Positions 7,708 to 17,262 are shown, counted from the first letter of the stretch. The stretch is 64,000 nt of DNA from Paraclostridium hominis (GCF_014306135.1 NZ_JACRWD010000001.1:248001-312000); one strand, 5' to 3'. Translations and numbers: made by a program. Notes: generated from the letters alone by a model not told the origin.

Positions 7708-9255
7708 ATGTCAAAGGTTGCAAAAGCAGCAGTAGGTCTTATGGCTGCAACATTAATCGCTAAGATATTAGGATTTGGACGCGAACTAGCATTGGCGTCG
7801 GCGTATGGAGCATCTGGAACTAGTGATGCTTTCTTAGTAGCTATGAATATACCAGCAGTTATATTCTCAGCGATAGGAACATCATTAGGGACTGCATTTA
7901 TACCACTTTATTGTGATATAGATGCAAAAAAAGGAAAAAAAGCTTCACTTAAATTTACAAATAATGTTCTTAATATAGTTATTATACTTTGTTTAATAGT
8001 TTCGTTAATAGGCGTTATTTTCACAGGTCCTATAGTTAAACTATTTGCAGTAGGGTTTGAAGGAAAAACATTAGAACAGGCTATATACTTTACAAGAGTT
8101 TTAATTCTTGGAATGGCATTTTTAGGAATAAGTTATATAATGATGGCATTTTTACAAGTTAAAGAAAACTTTATAATACCAGGACTTATGTCTGTTCCGT
8201 ATAATATACTTATAATTGTATCTATATTTTTAAGTGTTATGATAGATCCAAATTTATTACCTTGGGGTACATTATTTGGGCTGTCGCTACAATTTATATT
8301 CCAATATCCTTTTGCTCGTAAAAAAGGATATAGATATAGACCATATATTAACTTAAAAGATAAATACTTAAAGAAAATGTTATGGTTAATAGGTCCTGTT
8401 TTAATAGGGGTTGCAGTTACACAAGTTAATTCTATCGTAGATAGAACTATAGCATCTACTCTTGTAGAAGGAAGTATATCTGCACTTAACTATGCTACTA
8501 AATTAAATCAATTTGTTATGGGTATGTTTATAGTTTCGATATCTTCTGTTATATATCCAATGCTTTCTAGATTATCAACAGAAAATAATCAAAAGAAATT
8601 TAAAGAGTCTATAGTAACGGCTATAAATGTAGTTATATTAATAATAATACCAATATCAGTAGGAGCTATAATACTAGCAACTCCTATTGTTAGATTATTG
8701 TTTGAAAGAGGAAATTTTGATTCTAGAGCTACTCAGATGACATCAATGGCATTAATATTCTATTCAATAGGTATGTTAGGATTTGGGTTAAGAGATATAT
8801 TAGGAAAAATATTCTATTCACTAAAAGACACTAAAACACCTATGATAAATGGTATTATTGCTATGGGTTTAAATATAATATTAAACTTAGCATTTGTTAA
8901 ATACACTAATATGCAATTAGGAGGATTAGCATTTGCAACTAGTATATCGTCATTAGTTACAATTTCACTATTATCTTTCAGTTTAAGAAGAAAAATAGGT
9001 GCATTTGGTGGTAAAAAAATTATAACGGTTCTTGGAAAAGCTTTAGTATCAGCCCTTTTAATGGCATTTGTGACTAGATTTACATATAATATATTAGATT
9101 TAATATTAAGTGATGGATTTATACAAAATGCTATTAAATTAGGAGTTTCTGTTGGTTTAGGAGCTATAGTATATGGAATAAGTATAATTGTTCTAAGGGT
9201 AGGCGAAGTTAAATTATTAGTAAAAATGTTAAGAGGTAAAATAAAACGTAAATAA
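7708..9255 (+). CDS. murJ: MurJ/MviN-family lipid II flippase
   Basis: A 515-aa polytopic membrane protein of the MOP superfamily with about 14 hydrophobic helices. The N-terminus AATLIAKILGFGRELALASAYG matches the MurJ signature with the conserved Arg in helix 1. It is expected to flip lipid II across the membrane for peptidoglycan synthesis. GAGGAGAG lies 7 nt ahead of the ATG. It is monocistronic, with its own promoter and terminator. A more distant polysaccharide flippase of the same fold is the alternative, though the N-terminal motif favours MurJ. Confidence 0.85.
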   Translation: MSKVAKAAVGLMAATLIAKILGFGRELALASAYGASGTSDAFLVAMNIPAVIFSAIGTSLGTAFIPLYCDIDAKKGKKASLKFTNNVLNIVIILCLIVSLIGVIFTGPIVKLFAVGFEGKTLEQAIYFTRVLILGMAFLGISYIMMAFLQVKENFIIPGLMSVPYNILIIVSIFLSVMIDPNLLPWGTLFGLSLQFIFQYPFARKKGYRYRPYINLKDKYLKKMLWLIGPVLIGVAVTQVNSIVDRTIASTLVEGSISALNYATKLNQFVMGMFIVSISSVIYPMLSRLSTENNQKKFKESIVTAINVVILIIIPISVGAIILATPIVRLLFERGNFDSRATQMTSMALIFYSIGMLGFGLRDILGKIFYSLKDTKTPMINGIIAMGLNIILNLAFVKYTNMQLGGLAFATSISSLVTISLLSFSLRRKIGAFGGKKIITVLGKALVSALLMAFVTRFTYNILDLILSDGFIQNAIKLGVSVGLGAIVYGISIIVLRVGEVKLLVKMLRGKIKRK

Positions 9256-9260
9256 TAAAT

Positions 9261-9296
9261 AAAAAACTACAGTTAAATAGCTGTAGTTTTTTATTT
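9261..9296 (+). terminator. Terminator of murJ
   Basis: Stem AAAAACTACAG / CTGTAGTTTTT with loop TTAAATAG, ending in TTTTTTATTT. Confidence 0.85.
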
Positions 9297-9388
9297 ATTA
9301 TATTTAAAGTAAATATTGAATTACAATGTCATAATTTGTTAATCATCATAATATATATTATTAATACTTTCTAGGGGGTATTTTTAAT

Positions 9389-9511
9389 ATGAATATATCA
9401 AGAAGTATTCGAATAACTAAAAATAGACAAAGCAAAGTATACACATTAATCGCTATAGTTGATGTAGTAGTACTGGCAGCATCTTTTGGAATAATAATAG
9501 CAAATTGGTAG
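9389..9511 (+). CDS. 40-aa single-helix membrane peptide
   Basis: A small ORF encoding a basic N-terminus (NISRSIRITKNRQSK) followed by a hydrophobic helix (about residues 19-38) ending IIIANW. AGGGGG lies 11 nt before the ATG, with a promoter-like AT-rich stretch upstream. Its own strong terminator starts 8 nt after the stop, so it looks like a monocistronic gene rather than a chance ORF. No family is recognised. The charge pattern predicts N-in, C-out insertion. Confidence 0.65.
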   Translation: MNISRSIRITKNRQSKVYTLIAIVDVVVLAASFGIIIANW

Positions 9512-9518
9512 AAGAAAA

Positions 9519-9552
9519 AAGCAACTATCTCCTTTGAGATAGTTGCTTTAAT
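9519..9552 (+). terminator. Terminator of the 40-aa peptide gene
   Basis: Perfect stem GCAACTATCTC / GAGATAGTTGC with a 6-nt loop, preceded by A-run and followed by TTTAATTT. Confidence 0.85.
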
Positions 9553-9656
9553 TTATAAAACTAAAAATTTTATTATGATTTAGATTAAATTATTTTTAAC
9601 TTTGATTATTATACAAAAATATGTTTATATAATAATATATATCTAAGGAGGGTAAG

Positions 9657-10217
9657 ATGATGAAATATATAGATGATATAAAAAATTATATTCCTTTTAA
9701 TGAACAAGAAAGAAAAGATAAAAATATAATATTAGATTGTATAAATACATACGAAAATATATTAACTAGAGAAAATGAACTTTGTCATATAACAAGTTCA
9801 GGATTTATTGTAAATAAAAGAAGAGATAAGGTTTTAATGATTCATCATAATATATATAATTCTTGGGGATGGACTGGTGGACATGCAGATGGAGATAAAG
9901 ATTTATTAAAAGTTGCCATAAAGGAAGCAATGGAGGAAACTGGAGTGAAAAATGTGTATCCCGTAACAAATAATATATGCTCTATAGAGATTTTGCCAGT
10001 AAACTCACATATAAAAAAAGGCAAATATGTGGCTTCACATTTACATTTATCTATAGCATACATATTAGAGGCTAATGAAGAAGATGAATTATTTGTAAAA
10101 GAAGATGAGAATAGTGGTGTTAAATGGATATTAATAAATGAAATAGATAAGTATGTAAATGAAGAACATATGATAGGAGTTTATAATAAGCTTATAAACA
10201 AAGCTAAAAGTTTATAG
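9657..10217 (+). CDS. NUDIX hydrolase
   Basis: A 186-aa NUDIX-fold protein. The NUDIX box begins at GHADGDKDLL and ends KEAMEETGV. The metal-binding EE pair and the terminal G-V are kept, but the usual first Glu is Lys and the usual Arg before the first Glu of REUxEE is Lys. The substrate is not predictable. AAGGAGG precedes two adjacent ATG codons, either of which could be used. The gene is flanked by terminators, so it is monocistronic. Confidence 0.85.
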   Translation: MMKYIDDIKNYIPFNEQERKDKNIILDCINTYENILTRENELCHITSSGFIVNKRRDKVLMIHHNIYNSWGWTGGHADGDKDLLKVAIKEAMEETGVKNVYPVTNNICSIEILPVNSHIKKGKYVASHLHLSIAYILEANEEDELFVKEDENSGVKWILINEIDKYVNEEHMIGVYNKLINKAKSL

Positions 10218-10224
10218 ATTTTAT

Positions 10225-10270
10225 AAAAAATTATTAGGACTTATAATATTATAAGTCCTAATAATTTTTT
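10225..10270. terminator. Bidirectional terminator after the NUDIX gene
   Basis: A long near-perfect hairpin around AAAATTATTAGGACTTAT with a T-run on the right and an A-run on the left. It serves the convergent gene at 10294 as well. Confidence 0.85.
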
Positions 10271-10293
10271 AAAAGTATTAGAAATTTTAAGAC

Positions 10294-11022
10294 TTAAGAT
10301 AATCCATTGCAATCTATACCACAAGACGTAATTATATTATGAAGTTTTGACTTAGGACATGATTTTTTAGATTTTGAAATTTGATAAGAATACCCTTTAT
10401 ATTCATTAGAAGTTTTTATAAAATATTTATATATAGATAGGTTGAATATATTTTCTTCTAATCCAAAATTCATATAATTTAAATAGGACTCTTCTAAATT
10501 TGGATTTTTTGAAAGTAAATCATATATTTTAGATTTTATAAATGATAAGTCAGTTATAAGTTGCTTTGTGTTTACATCTAATTCATCATTTATAAATATG
10601 AAATCACGTGAACTATTAGTTAGAATTGATAGAGTATCATATTGAGTATGCTTTATTTTTGTCATTATAGAATTATATAAAAAAAATAAATTTCCTAATT
10701 CTTTTTCTAATTCAAATTCGCCTTTTAATATCAAACGTATAGATTTCAATTCTTTAGGGGATGAAACTTTAATTTGATTACCTTTATTGAAAACTATATT
10801 AGTAGGAAATGATATATCTTCACAATCAATGGAGTTAGTTAATACACCATTTTCAACTTTAAAAAACTCATCACCATGATGAATGATAAAACTTTCACCA
10901 TAGTTATAATAAAGGGTCTTTGTTGGGACATTATCTCCAAATTTAAATTCTATTAAATTATTATAAGATTTAATTATTTTATTATTAATCAATGATGGAT
11001 AATAGAAACATTCAAATAACAT
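10294..11022 (-). CDS. Hypothetical protein, 242 aa
   Basis: I do not recognise a family. The protein is soluble, with a beta-rich N-terminal half (YNYGESFIIHHGDEFF, then a VSSPKELKSIRLILKG strand set) and a helical C-terminal half. It ends with three cysteines near the C-terminus (KSCPKSKLHN...CGIDCNG) that could bind metal. AGGAGG lies 5 nt before the ATG. It is convergent with the NUDIX gene and divergent from the dipeptidase. Confidence 0.65.
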   Translation of the reverse strand: MLFECFYYPSLINNKIIKSYNNLIEFKFGDNVPTKTLYYNYGESFIIHHGDEFFKVENGVLTNSIDCEDISFPTNIVFNKGNQIKVSSPKELKSIRLILKGEFELEKELGNLFFLYNSIMTKIKHTQYDTLSILTNSSRDFIFINDELDVNTKQLITDLSFIKSKIYDLLSKNPNLEESYLNYMNFGLEENIFNLSIYKYFIKTSNEYKGYSYQISKSKKSCPKSKLHNIITSCGIDCNGLS

Positions 11023-11234
11023 AAAATCCTCCTATTTTATATAGTAATAATTTGTTAAAAAATTATTCATTACTTACTTTAAATATAGCTAATAATATTA
11101 GATATTTCAAGCTTATAAATATAATAAAATAGTGTTGGAAGTATCAATAAACGACATAAATATTTGTATGGCTATTTAATATAACCAGAACTATAATATT
11201 AGTATATAATTTAATTATTATGGGAGGATTTAAA

Positions 11235-12176
11235 ATGAAATTCATAGATTTACATTGTGATACAATAGATAAATTAATAAGTATTAAAGAAGATGATAAA
11301 TTAAAAATAAATTCTCATTCTGTAGATATAGAAAAATTAATAAAAGGTAACTGTTTAGCTCAAACTTTTGCTTTATATGTAGATATAGAAAGTTGTAAAG
11401 AACCATATAAACATTGTATGAATATGGCTAATAAGTTTCATAAAGAAGTCAATTTAAATGATGATTTAATAAGTTTGGCAACTAATTATAAAGAAATAAT
11501 TGATAATGAAAAACGAGGTAAGATAAGTGCATTATTATCGATAGAAGAAGGTGCTGTTTTAGAAGGAGATATCGAGAATTTAAATAAGTTTTATAATTTG
11601 GGAGTAAGAATGATGACATTAACGTGGAATCATGAAAATGAAATAGGATATCCGCATATTAGATCTGAATATAGTTCTAAGGGATTAAAAGATTTTGGAA
11701 TAGAAGTAGTAAATAAAATGAATGAGTTAGGGATGATAGTAGATGTATCACATTTATCAGATGCAGGATTTTATGATGTAGCAAAAATATCTAAAACACC
11801 ATTTATAGCAACTCATTCAAATGCTAGAAAAATCACTAATCATAGTAGAAATTTAACTGATGATATGATAAAAACTTTGGCTAATTTAGGTGGAGTTACA
11901 GGAATAAATTTCTGTAGTGCATTTATAGGAGATACTCCTAAGACCATGATAAAAGATATGGTAAATCATATAAAACATATAAGAAACATTGGTGGAATAG
12001 ATGTTATAGCATTAGGTTCTGATTTTGATGGAATAGGATGTGAGGTCGAGATAAAGGATGCTAGCGAAATGGGAAAACTTGCAATGCAGTTAGAAAGAGA
12101 AGGGTTTAAAACTGAAGAAATAGAAAAAGTATTTTATAAAAATGCATTAAGAGTAATAAAAGATGTAATGAAATAA
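11235..12176 (+). CDS. M19-family membrane (renal-type) dipeptidase
   Basis: A 313-aa zinc dipeptidase. Metal-binding motifs of peptidase family M19 are visible: DLHCDT at the N-terminus (His7, Asp9), LSIEEG with the bridging Glu, VDVSHLSD and ATHSNAR with later histidines, and ALGSDFDG near the C-terminus. It probably cleaves dipeptides in the cytoplasm; no signal peptide is present. An ATG at 11220 is in frame, but ATG 11235 is chosen because GGGAGGA lies 7 nt before it. Confidence 0.9.
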   Translation: MKFIDLHCDTIDKLISIKEDDKLKINSHSVDIEKLIKGNCLAQTFALYVDIESCKEPYKHCMNMANKFHKEVNLNDDLISLATNYKEIIDNEKRGKISALLSIEEGAVLEGDIENLNKFYNLGVRMMTLTWNHENEIGYPHIRSEYSSKGLKDFGIEVVNKMNELGMIVDVSHLSDAGFYDVAKISKTPFIATHSNARKITNHSRNLTDDMIKTLANLGGVTGINFCSAFIGDTPKTMIKDMVNHIKHIRNIGGIDVIALGSDFDGIGCEVEIKDASEMGKLAMQLEREGFKTEEIEKVFYKNALRVIKDVMK

Positions 12177-12177
12177 A

Positions 12178-12216
12178 ATAATAAAAAGCCATGTATAAAT
12201 ACATGGCTTTTATTAT
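12178..12216. terminator. Bidirectional terminator
   Basis: Perfect stem AAAAGCCATGTA / TACATGGCTTTT with loop TAAA, flanked by A- and T-runs. Confidence 0.88.
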
Positions 12217-12554
12217 TTTATTAACTCTAAGTATCCACTTGGATGGAAGTAGTATATATGTGAAGTATTTTCATCAACGAAATATCCCATATCAGTATCT
12301 ACATCTGGTAAGAATATATATCCTTTTAATCCTTTCTCTTGTAAAGATTTAAAATTATCTGAAGTTCCTTTGAATATGTAATTTACTTTATTGTTATTAT
12401 TTATTAAAAGCTTTTCTGCATCAGCTTGAGTTAACATTGTTTGCTGTTTTACAGATGATGTAGTATTTCCTTGTGCAAATGATATTTCATGAGTAGGATT
12501 TATTAAGAATAATCCTCCAACTAATACTGATAAAACTAATATTGATTTTTTCAT
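12213..12554 (-). CDS. Small exported protein, 113 aa
   Basis: The N-terminus MKKSILVLSVLVGGLFLINP is a clear signal peptide, with possible cleavage near SFAQG. The mature part of about 85 residues contains LTQADAEKLL and a C-terminal GYFVDENTSHIYYFHPSG segment. No family is recognised. AGAGGTT precedes the ATG. It is divergent from the LytS-type kinase, and the shared upstream region carries a palindrome also found at the dlt operon. Confidence 0.75.
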   Translation of the reverse strand: MKKSILVLSVLVGGLFLINPTHEISFAQGNTTSSVKQQTMLTQADAEKLLINNNNKVNYIFKGTSDNFKSLQEKGLKGYIFLPDVDTDMGYFVDENTSHIYYFHPSGYLELIK

Positions 12555-12677
12555 ATGTAAAACCTCTTTTCTTTTTTATATTTATTTATATGATTATAAT
12601 TTCTTTTCTTTATCTTTCTATATATAAATATTAACATAGAAAAATTTTATATAACAGTTACACCCTTGTTACCTTGG

Positions 12678-12693
12678 ATTACAAAATTGTAAT
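12678..12693. promoter_or_regulatory. Second copy of the dlt-type palindrome, in the divergent region
   Basis: ATTACAA-AA-TTGTAAT, identical over 16 bp to the core of the palindrome at 2852-2869. It lies 124 bp from the exported-protein start and 103 bp from the kinase start, so it could control either. A direct repeat GTTAC-N6-GTTAC is just upstream (12656-12671). Confidence 0.45.
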
Positions 12694-12795
12694 TAAAAAA
12701 ATGTTTAAAATTAAAGTTATAAATCAATACATATACTCTTTGTATATAGTATTATATAATAACTATATAGAAAAAATTGGTACGGAGATGGTTTT

Positions 12796-14454
12796 GTGGT
12801 AAATCGTATAATAGCAGTTGAATTGATGGAAAAAACTAGTTTTTTGATAGTTATCTTAATATTGATTAGTAAAATAAATTTTTTTAAGCGTATATTGCAA
12901 AGTGAACAAAATAGTAAATTCAATTTAATTATAATCTCAGGCATATTTAGTGGAATTGCCATTATAGGAACTTACATAGGTATTGATGTTAACGGATCTA
13001 TTGCTAATGTAAGAAATATAGCTATAGTATCAGGTGGAATTTTATTTGGACCTATAGTAGGTATAATATCTGGATCAGTAGCGGGTATACATAGATTTTT
13101 AATTGATATAAATGGGATAACATCGATACCATGTCTTATAACAAGTATAATTGCTGGTGTATTGTCAGGTTATTTATGTGATAAAACTCCTAATGATAAA
13201 AAGTGGTTAATTGGAATTATATGTGGAATATTTGTAGAGAGTATAGGTATGCAAATAATCCTTTTATTATCAAAGCCATATAGAGAAGCTAATTTAATTG
13301 TACACTATATATACGTACCTATGATAATCGGACAAACAGGAACTGGTTTTTTAATATCTATATTACAAAGCTTAAAAAAGGAAAAAGAAGAAATTGCAGC
13401 TAAGCAAGCAAAATTAGCTTTAGATATAACAAATGAAACTCTACCTTATTTTAGAAATATGAATGAAGATTCATTATATAAAGTTTGTAAAATAATAAAG
13501 GATGATATAGGAGCTGATGCAGTTTCTATAACAAATAAAAAAACTGTTTTAGCATATGTAGGTATAGGGGAAGAGTATTTTAAAGAAAAGACTAAAACAT
13601 TAAGTTGTATAACTAAAGAATGCATATATAAGGGAGATATTATATATGTAAAAGAAACTAAAGAAGAATATTTTGCTGATCAGAAAACACCACTAAAGAC
13701 GGCTATGTTAATACCGTTAAAAGAAAAAAATGAAACTATAGGAACACTTAAAATATATTATTCAAAACAAAGAGAAATAACAGATTCTCAACAAGCTCTA
13801 GCTATAGGGTTATCACAAATGATATCTACATTAATGGAATTATCAAAACTTGAGAAGATAAAAGAAGCTGCAAATAAAGCAGAAATAAAAGCTTTACAGA
13901 CTCAAATTAATCCACATTTTTTATTTAATGCATTAAATACGATAACCTCATTTATAAGAATTAATCCAGATAGCGCAAGAAGTTTAATCATAAATTTAGC
14001 TACTTTTTTAAGATATAACTTAGAATTTAGTGATACCCTAATAGATATAAAAAAAGAATTAGAGCAAGTTAAAGCTTATGTTGAAATTGAAAAAGCTAGA
14101 TTTGGAGACAAATTAAATGTTATATATGACATAGATGAAAAAATTAATGTAAAGATACCTAGCTTAATAATTCAACCATTAGTTGAAAATGCAATTATTC
14201 ATGGAATAAGAAACAATGGAGGAAAAGGAACTGTTAAAATAACAGTTAAAAATAATGATTATAAGACTATTGTAAGTGTAGAAAACAATGGGATTACAAT
14301 TGATGATGAGATTATAAATAAAATTAAAAATGGAAATATGCCAGAAAACAAAATAGGACTTTATAATGTTCATCTAAGAATAAAACTTATGTATGGAAAT
14401 GGATTAGTTATAAAACAGTTAAATCCAGGTACAAAAATAGAATTTTCAATATAG
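12796..14454 (+). CDS. LytS-type sensor histidine kinase
   Basis: A 552-aa membrane kinase. The N-terminal ~190 residues form several hydrophobic helices with the 5TMR-LYT pattern NVRNIAIVSGGILFGPIVG and GSVAGIHR. A GAF-like domain follows (about 210-345). The HisKA-like phosphoacceptor motif is NPHFLFN with His374, and the ATPase domain has QPLVENAIIHG and KIGLYNVHLRIK. GTG start behind GGAGATGG. It lies 12 nt upstream of its LytTR regulator. No lrgAB or cstA target gene is adjacent, so the signal and regulon are open. Confidence 0.9.
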   Translation: MVNRIIAVELMEKTSFLIVILILISKINFFKRILQSEQNSKFNLIIISGIFSGIAIIGTYIGIDVNGSIANVRNIAIVSGGILFGPIVGIISGSVAGIHRFLIDINGITSIPCLITSIIAGVLSGYLCDKTPNDKKWLIGIICGIFVESIGMQIILLLSKPYREANLIVHYIYVPMIIGQTGTGFLISILQSLKKEKEEIAAKQAKLALDITNETLPYFRNMNEDSLYKVCKIIKDDIGADAVSITNKKTVLAYVGIGEEYFKEKTKTLSCITKECIYKGDIIYVKETKEEYFADQKTPLKTAMLIPLKEKNETIGTLKIYYSKQREITDSQQALAIGLSQMISTLMELSKLEKIKEAANKAEIKALQTQINPHFLFNALNTITSFIRINPDSARSLIINLATFLRYNLEFSDTLIDIKKELEQVKAYVEIEKARFGDKLNVIYDIDEKINVKIPSLIIQPLVENAIIHGIRNNGGKGTVKITVKNNDYKTIVSVENNGITIDDEIINKIKNGNMPENKIGLYNVHLRIKLMYGNGLVIKQLNPGTKIEFSI

Positions 14455-14466
14455 GAGGATTAAATT

Positions 14467-15204
14467 ATGAATTGTATTATAGTTGAAGATGAATTTCCAG
14501 CAAGAGAAGAACTTAAATATTTTATAAAAAATTATAGTGATATAAAAATTATAAATGAATTTGATAATGGCTTAGATGTACTAAAGTTTATACAAAAAAA
14601 TATTATAGATATTATATTTTTAGATATAAATATACCTATGTTAGATGGAATGTTGCTTGCTAAAACTATAGATAAATTTAAATTTAAGCCTAAAATAGTA
14701 TTTATTACAGCATATAAAGAACATGCAGTAGAAGCCTTTGAATTAGAAGCCTTTGATTATGTGTTAAAGCCATACTCTGATCAAAGAATAATAAATACAT
14801 TAAATAAGTTAAAAGATAGTGAAATTGAATTGAAAAATAAAAGAGAGTGCAACATAGAGGAAAAAAAAGATATGCATGATACTGTAACTTTATGGAAAGA
14901 TGATAAAATGGTAGTTTTAAAATCTAGTGATATATATTACTGTGAAGCAAGTGAAAGAGATACTATAGTTTATTCAATTGATAATAAGTATATAGTTAAA
15001 AGTTCTATCTCTGAATTTTACAAAAGTATTTCAGAAAATTATTTTTTTAAGACTCATAGATCATATATTGTAAATGTAAATAAAATAAAAGAAATAATAC
15101 CATGGTTTAATAGTACATATATGCTAAAGTTAAAAGATGTAGATAGAGAAATACCTGTTAGTAGGAGTAATATAAAAGAATTTAGAAATATTATGCATAT
15201 ATAA
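14467..15204 (+). CDS. LytTR-family response regulator
   Basis: A 245-aa response regulator. The receiver domain carries the acidic pair (EDE, residues 7-9), the phosphoacceptor Asp53 in IFLDINIPMLDG and the conserved Lys in LKPY. The C-terminal LytTR DNA-binding domain (about 140-240) includes YCEASERDTIVY and KTHRSYIVNV. AGGAGG lies 8 nt before the ATG. It is cotranscribed with the LytS-type kinase. Confidence 0.92.
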   Translation: MNCIIVEDEFPAREELKYFIKNYSDIKIINEFDNGLDVLKFIQKNIIDIIFLDINIPMLDGMLLAKTIDKFKFKPKIVFITAYKEHAVEAFELEAFDYVLKPYSDQRIINTLNKLKDSEIELKNKRECNIEEKKDMHDTVTLWKDDKMVVLKSSDIYYCEASERDTIVYSIDNKYIVKSSISEFYKSISENYFFKTHRSYIVNVNKIKEIIPWFNSTYMLKLKDVDREIPVSRSNIKEFRNIMHI

Positions 15205-15561
15205 AATTATATAAGTATAGAAAATATCATCTTAAAAAATAATAGCTTTATGATAAGTTAAGGTAAATAAAAGTAAATATATTTTTACTATCAATATTTA
15301 AGTAATTGGAGACATGTTTAATAAAAAAGAGTAGTTTGATAAAGAATTATTTAAAACAAATATTAAATGAAATAAGTAAAGTTACAAGTAATATAGCTTA
15401 TTAGGAATAAAATGTATATATTTAGAATAGTCATATAATTAATTAAATTTAAAGATGTATATCTAAATTTGCAAAAATAATTAAATTTAGAATATAATTG
15501 AAATTATTAATTACATTCATTGCATTTTGGGTATATAATATTAGAGAAATGGAGGTATTTT
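15205..15561. other. AT-rich intergenic region with no supported gene
   Basis: This 357-nt stretch is very AT-rich. One short frame opens from TTG around 15307 behind no convincing ribosome binding site (LETCLIKKSSLIKN...), and I do not call it a gene. No riboswitch or clear terminator is seen. It presumably carries the promoter of the ABC exporter. Confidence 0.5.
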
Positions 15562-17262
15562 ATGTTAAAAGAATTTATTAAGTATTATAAGCCATATAAA
15601 AAGTTATTTATACTTGATTTATTAGCGGCTTTTACAGTAGCTTTGTGTGATTTAGTTTATCCTATGATAACTAGAAATATAATGAATGAAGTTGTGCCAA
15701 ATAAAGATTTAAGAATGTTGATGGTATTTGCTATAAGTTTATTATTAATATTTATATTAAAGGCAGGATTAAATTACTTTATGCAATACTGGGGTCATGT
15801 AGTAGGTGTAAGAATGCAAGCAGATATGAGAAGTTATGTATTTACTCACTTGCAAAAACTTCCTAATCAGTATTTTAACAATAATAAATCTGGAGTTATA
15901 ATGTCCAGAATAATAAATGATCTTATGGAAGTTTCAGAACTTGCACATCATGGTCCAGAAGATTTATTTGTATCTTTAGTTATGTTGGTTGGTTCATTTT
16001 TAATACTTCTTAGAATTAATGTACCACTTACATTAATTGTATTTGCAATATTACCATTTATACTTTTATATGCTATAACTCAGAGAAAGAGAATGAACAG
16101 AGCTTTTAAAGAAACTAGGGTAAAAACTGGTGATGTAAATGCAACTTTAGAAAATAGTATAGCAGGAATGAGAGTTACAAAATCATTTTGTACTGAAGAA
16201 GAAGAACTTAAAAAGTTTAATGAGTCTAATAATATATTTAGACATGCAAGAGAAAGTGCTTATAAGGTTATGGCACAATATTTCTCTGGAATGTTTTTAT
16301 TTATAGACGTACTAGAATTGGTAGTTTTAATAGTAGCAGGATATTTTACTTATATGAATTATATAAACTTAGGAGATTTTGCAGCATATCTATTATATGT
16401 AAAAATGTTTATACAGCCTATTAGAAAGTTAATAAACTTTACAGAGCAATATCAAAACGGTATGACAGGGTTTGAAAGATTTACAGAGATAATAAACGAA
16501 GAAACTGAAAAAGAAGCTAAAAATCCTATAGAGCTTAAAGATGTAAAAGGAAATATAGAAATAGAAAATGTATCTTTTACTTATGAAGATGATAATGAAG
16601 TATTTAGTAATCTTACATTATCTATAGAAGCAGGAAAAACAGTAGCATTAGTCGGACCATCAGGTGGTGGGAAAACTACATTGTGTAATCTTATACCTAG
16701 ATTTTTTGATTTCTCTGAGGGAGATATTAAAATAGATGGTAAAAGCATTAAAGAGGTGAGTTTAAATTCACTTAGAAAAAATATTGGAGTTGTTGCACAA
16801 GATGTATTTTTATTTACTGGAACTATAAAAGAAAATATAATAATAGGTAAATCAGATGCAACAGATGCAGAAGTAATAGATGCTTGCAAAAAAGCAAGAA
16901 TACATGAATTTATAATGACATTACCGCAAGGCTATGATACTTATGTAGGTGAAAGAGGAGTTAAGTTATCTGGAGGTCAAAAGCAAAGAATTTCTATAGC
17001 GAGAATTTTCCTTAAAAATCCACCTATAATGATACTAGATGAAGCTACATCAGCACTTGATAATGTTACTGAATATGAAATACAAAAATCACTAGAAGAG
17101 CTAGGTAGAAATAGAACTAATTTAGTTGTAGCTCATAGATTATCGACAATACAAAATGCAGATGAAATAATAGTTTTAACAGAAAACGGAATAGAAGAAA
17201 GAGGAACTCATAAAGAACTCATTGAAAAATCAGGAGTTTACTCAAAGCTTCACAGAAAATAA
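15562..17262 (+). CDS. ABC exporter, fused permease and ATPase (MsbA/BmrA-like)
   Basis: A 566-aa half-transporter expected to work as a homodimer. The N-terminal ~310 residues form six transmembrane helices. The ATPase domain has Walker A GPSGGGKTT, the signature LSGGQKQR, Walker B IMILDEATSALD and the H-loop VVAHRLS. An ATG 42 nt upstream is in frame, but ATG 15562 follows GGAGG at good spacing. Substrate unknown; multidrug or lipid export is typical of the group. It stands alone downstream of the two-component system. Confidence 0.9.
   Translation: MLKEFIKYYKPYKKLFILDLLAAFTVALCDLVYPMITRNIMNEVVPNKDLRMLMVFAISLLLIFILKAGLNYFMQYWGHVVGVRMQADMRSYVFTHLQKLPNQYFNNNKSGVIMSRIINDLMEVSELAHHGPEDLFVSLVMLVGSFLILLRINVPLTLIVFAILPFILLYAITQRKRMNRAFKETRVKTGDVNATLENSIAGMRVTKSFCTEEEELKKFNESNNIFRHARESAYKVMAQYFSGMFLFIDVLELVVLIVAGYFTYMNYINLGDFAAYLLYVKMFIQPIRKLINFTEQYQNGMTGFERFTEIINEETEKEAKNPIELKDVKGNIEIENVSFTYEDDNEVFSNLTLSIEAGKTVALVGPSGGGKTTLCNLIPRFFDFSEGDIKIDGKSIKEVSLNSLRKNIGVVAQDVFLFTGTIKENIIIGKSDATDAEVIDACKKARIHEFIMTLPQGYDTYVGERGVKLSGGQKQRISIARIFLKNPPIMILDEATSALDNVTEYEIQKSLEELGRNRTNLVVAHRLSTIQNADEIIVLTENGIEERGTHKELIEKSGVYSKLHRK

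Noticed and set aside
15300..15410. Short frame with LETCLIKKSSLIKN..., considered as a peptide pheromone because it follows a LytTR gene
   Set aside because: No credible start or ribosome binding site, no AgrB-like gene nearby, and no typical AgrD layout.
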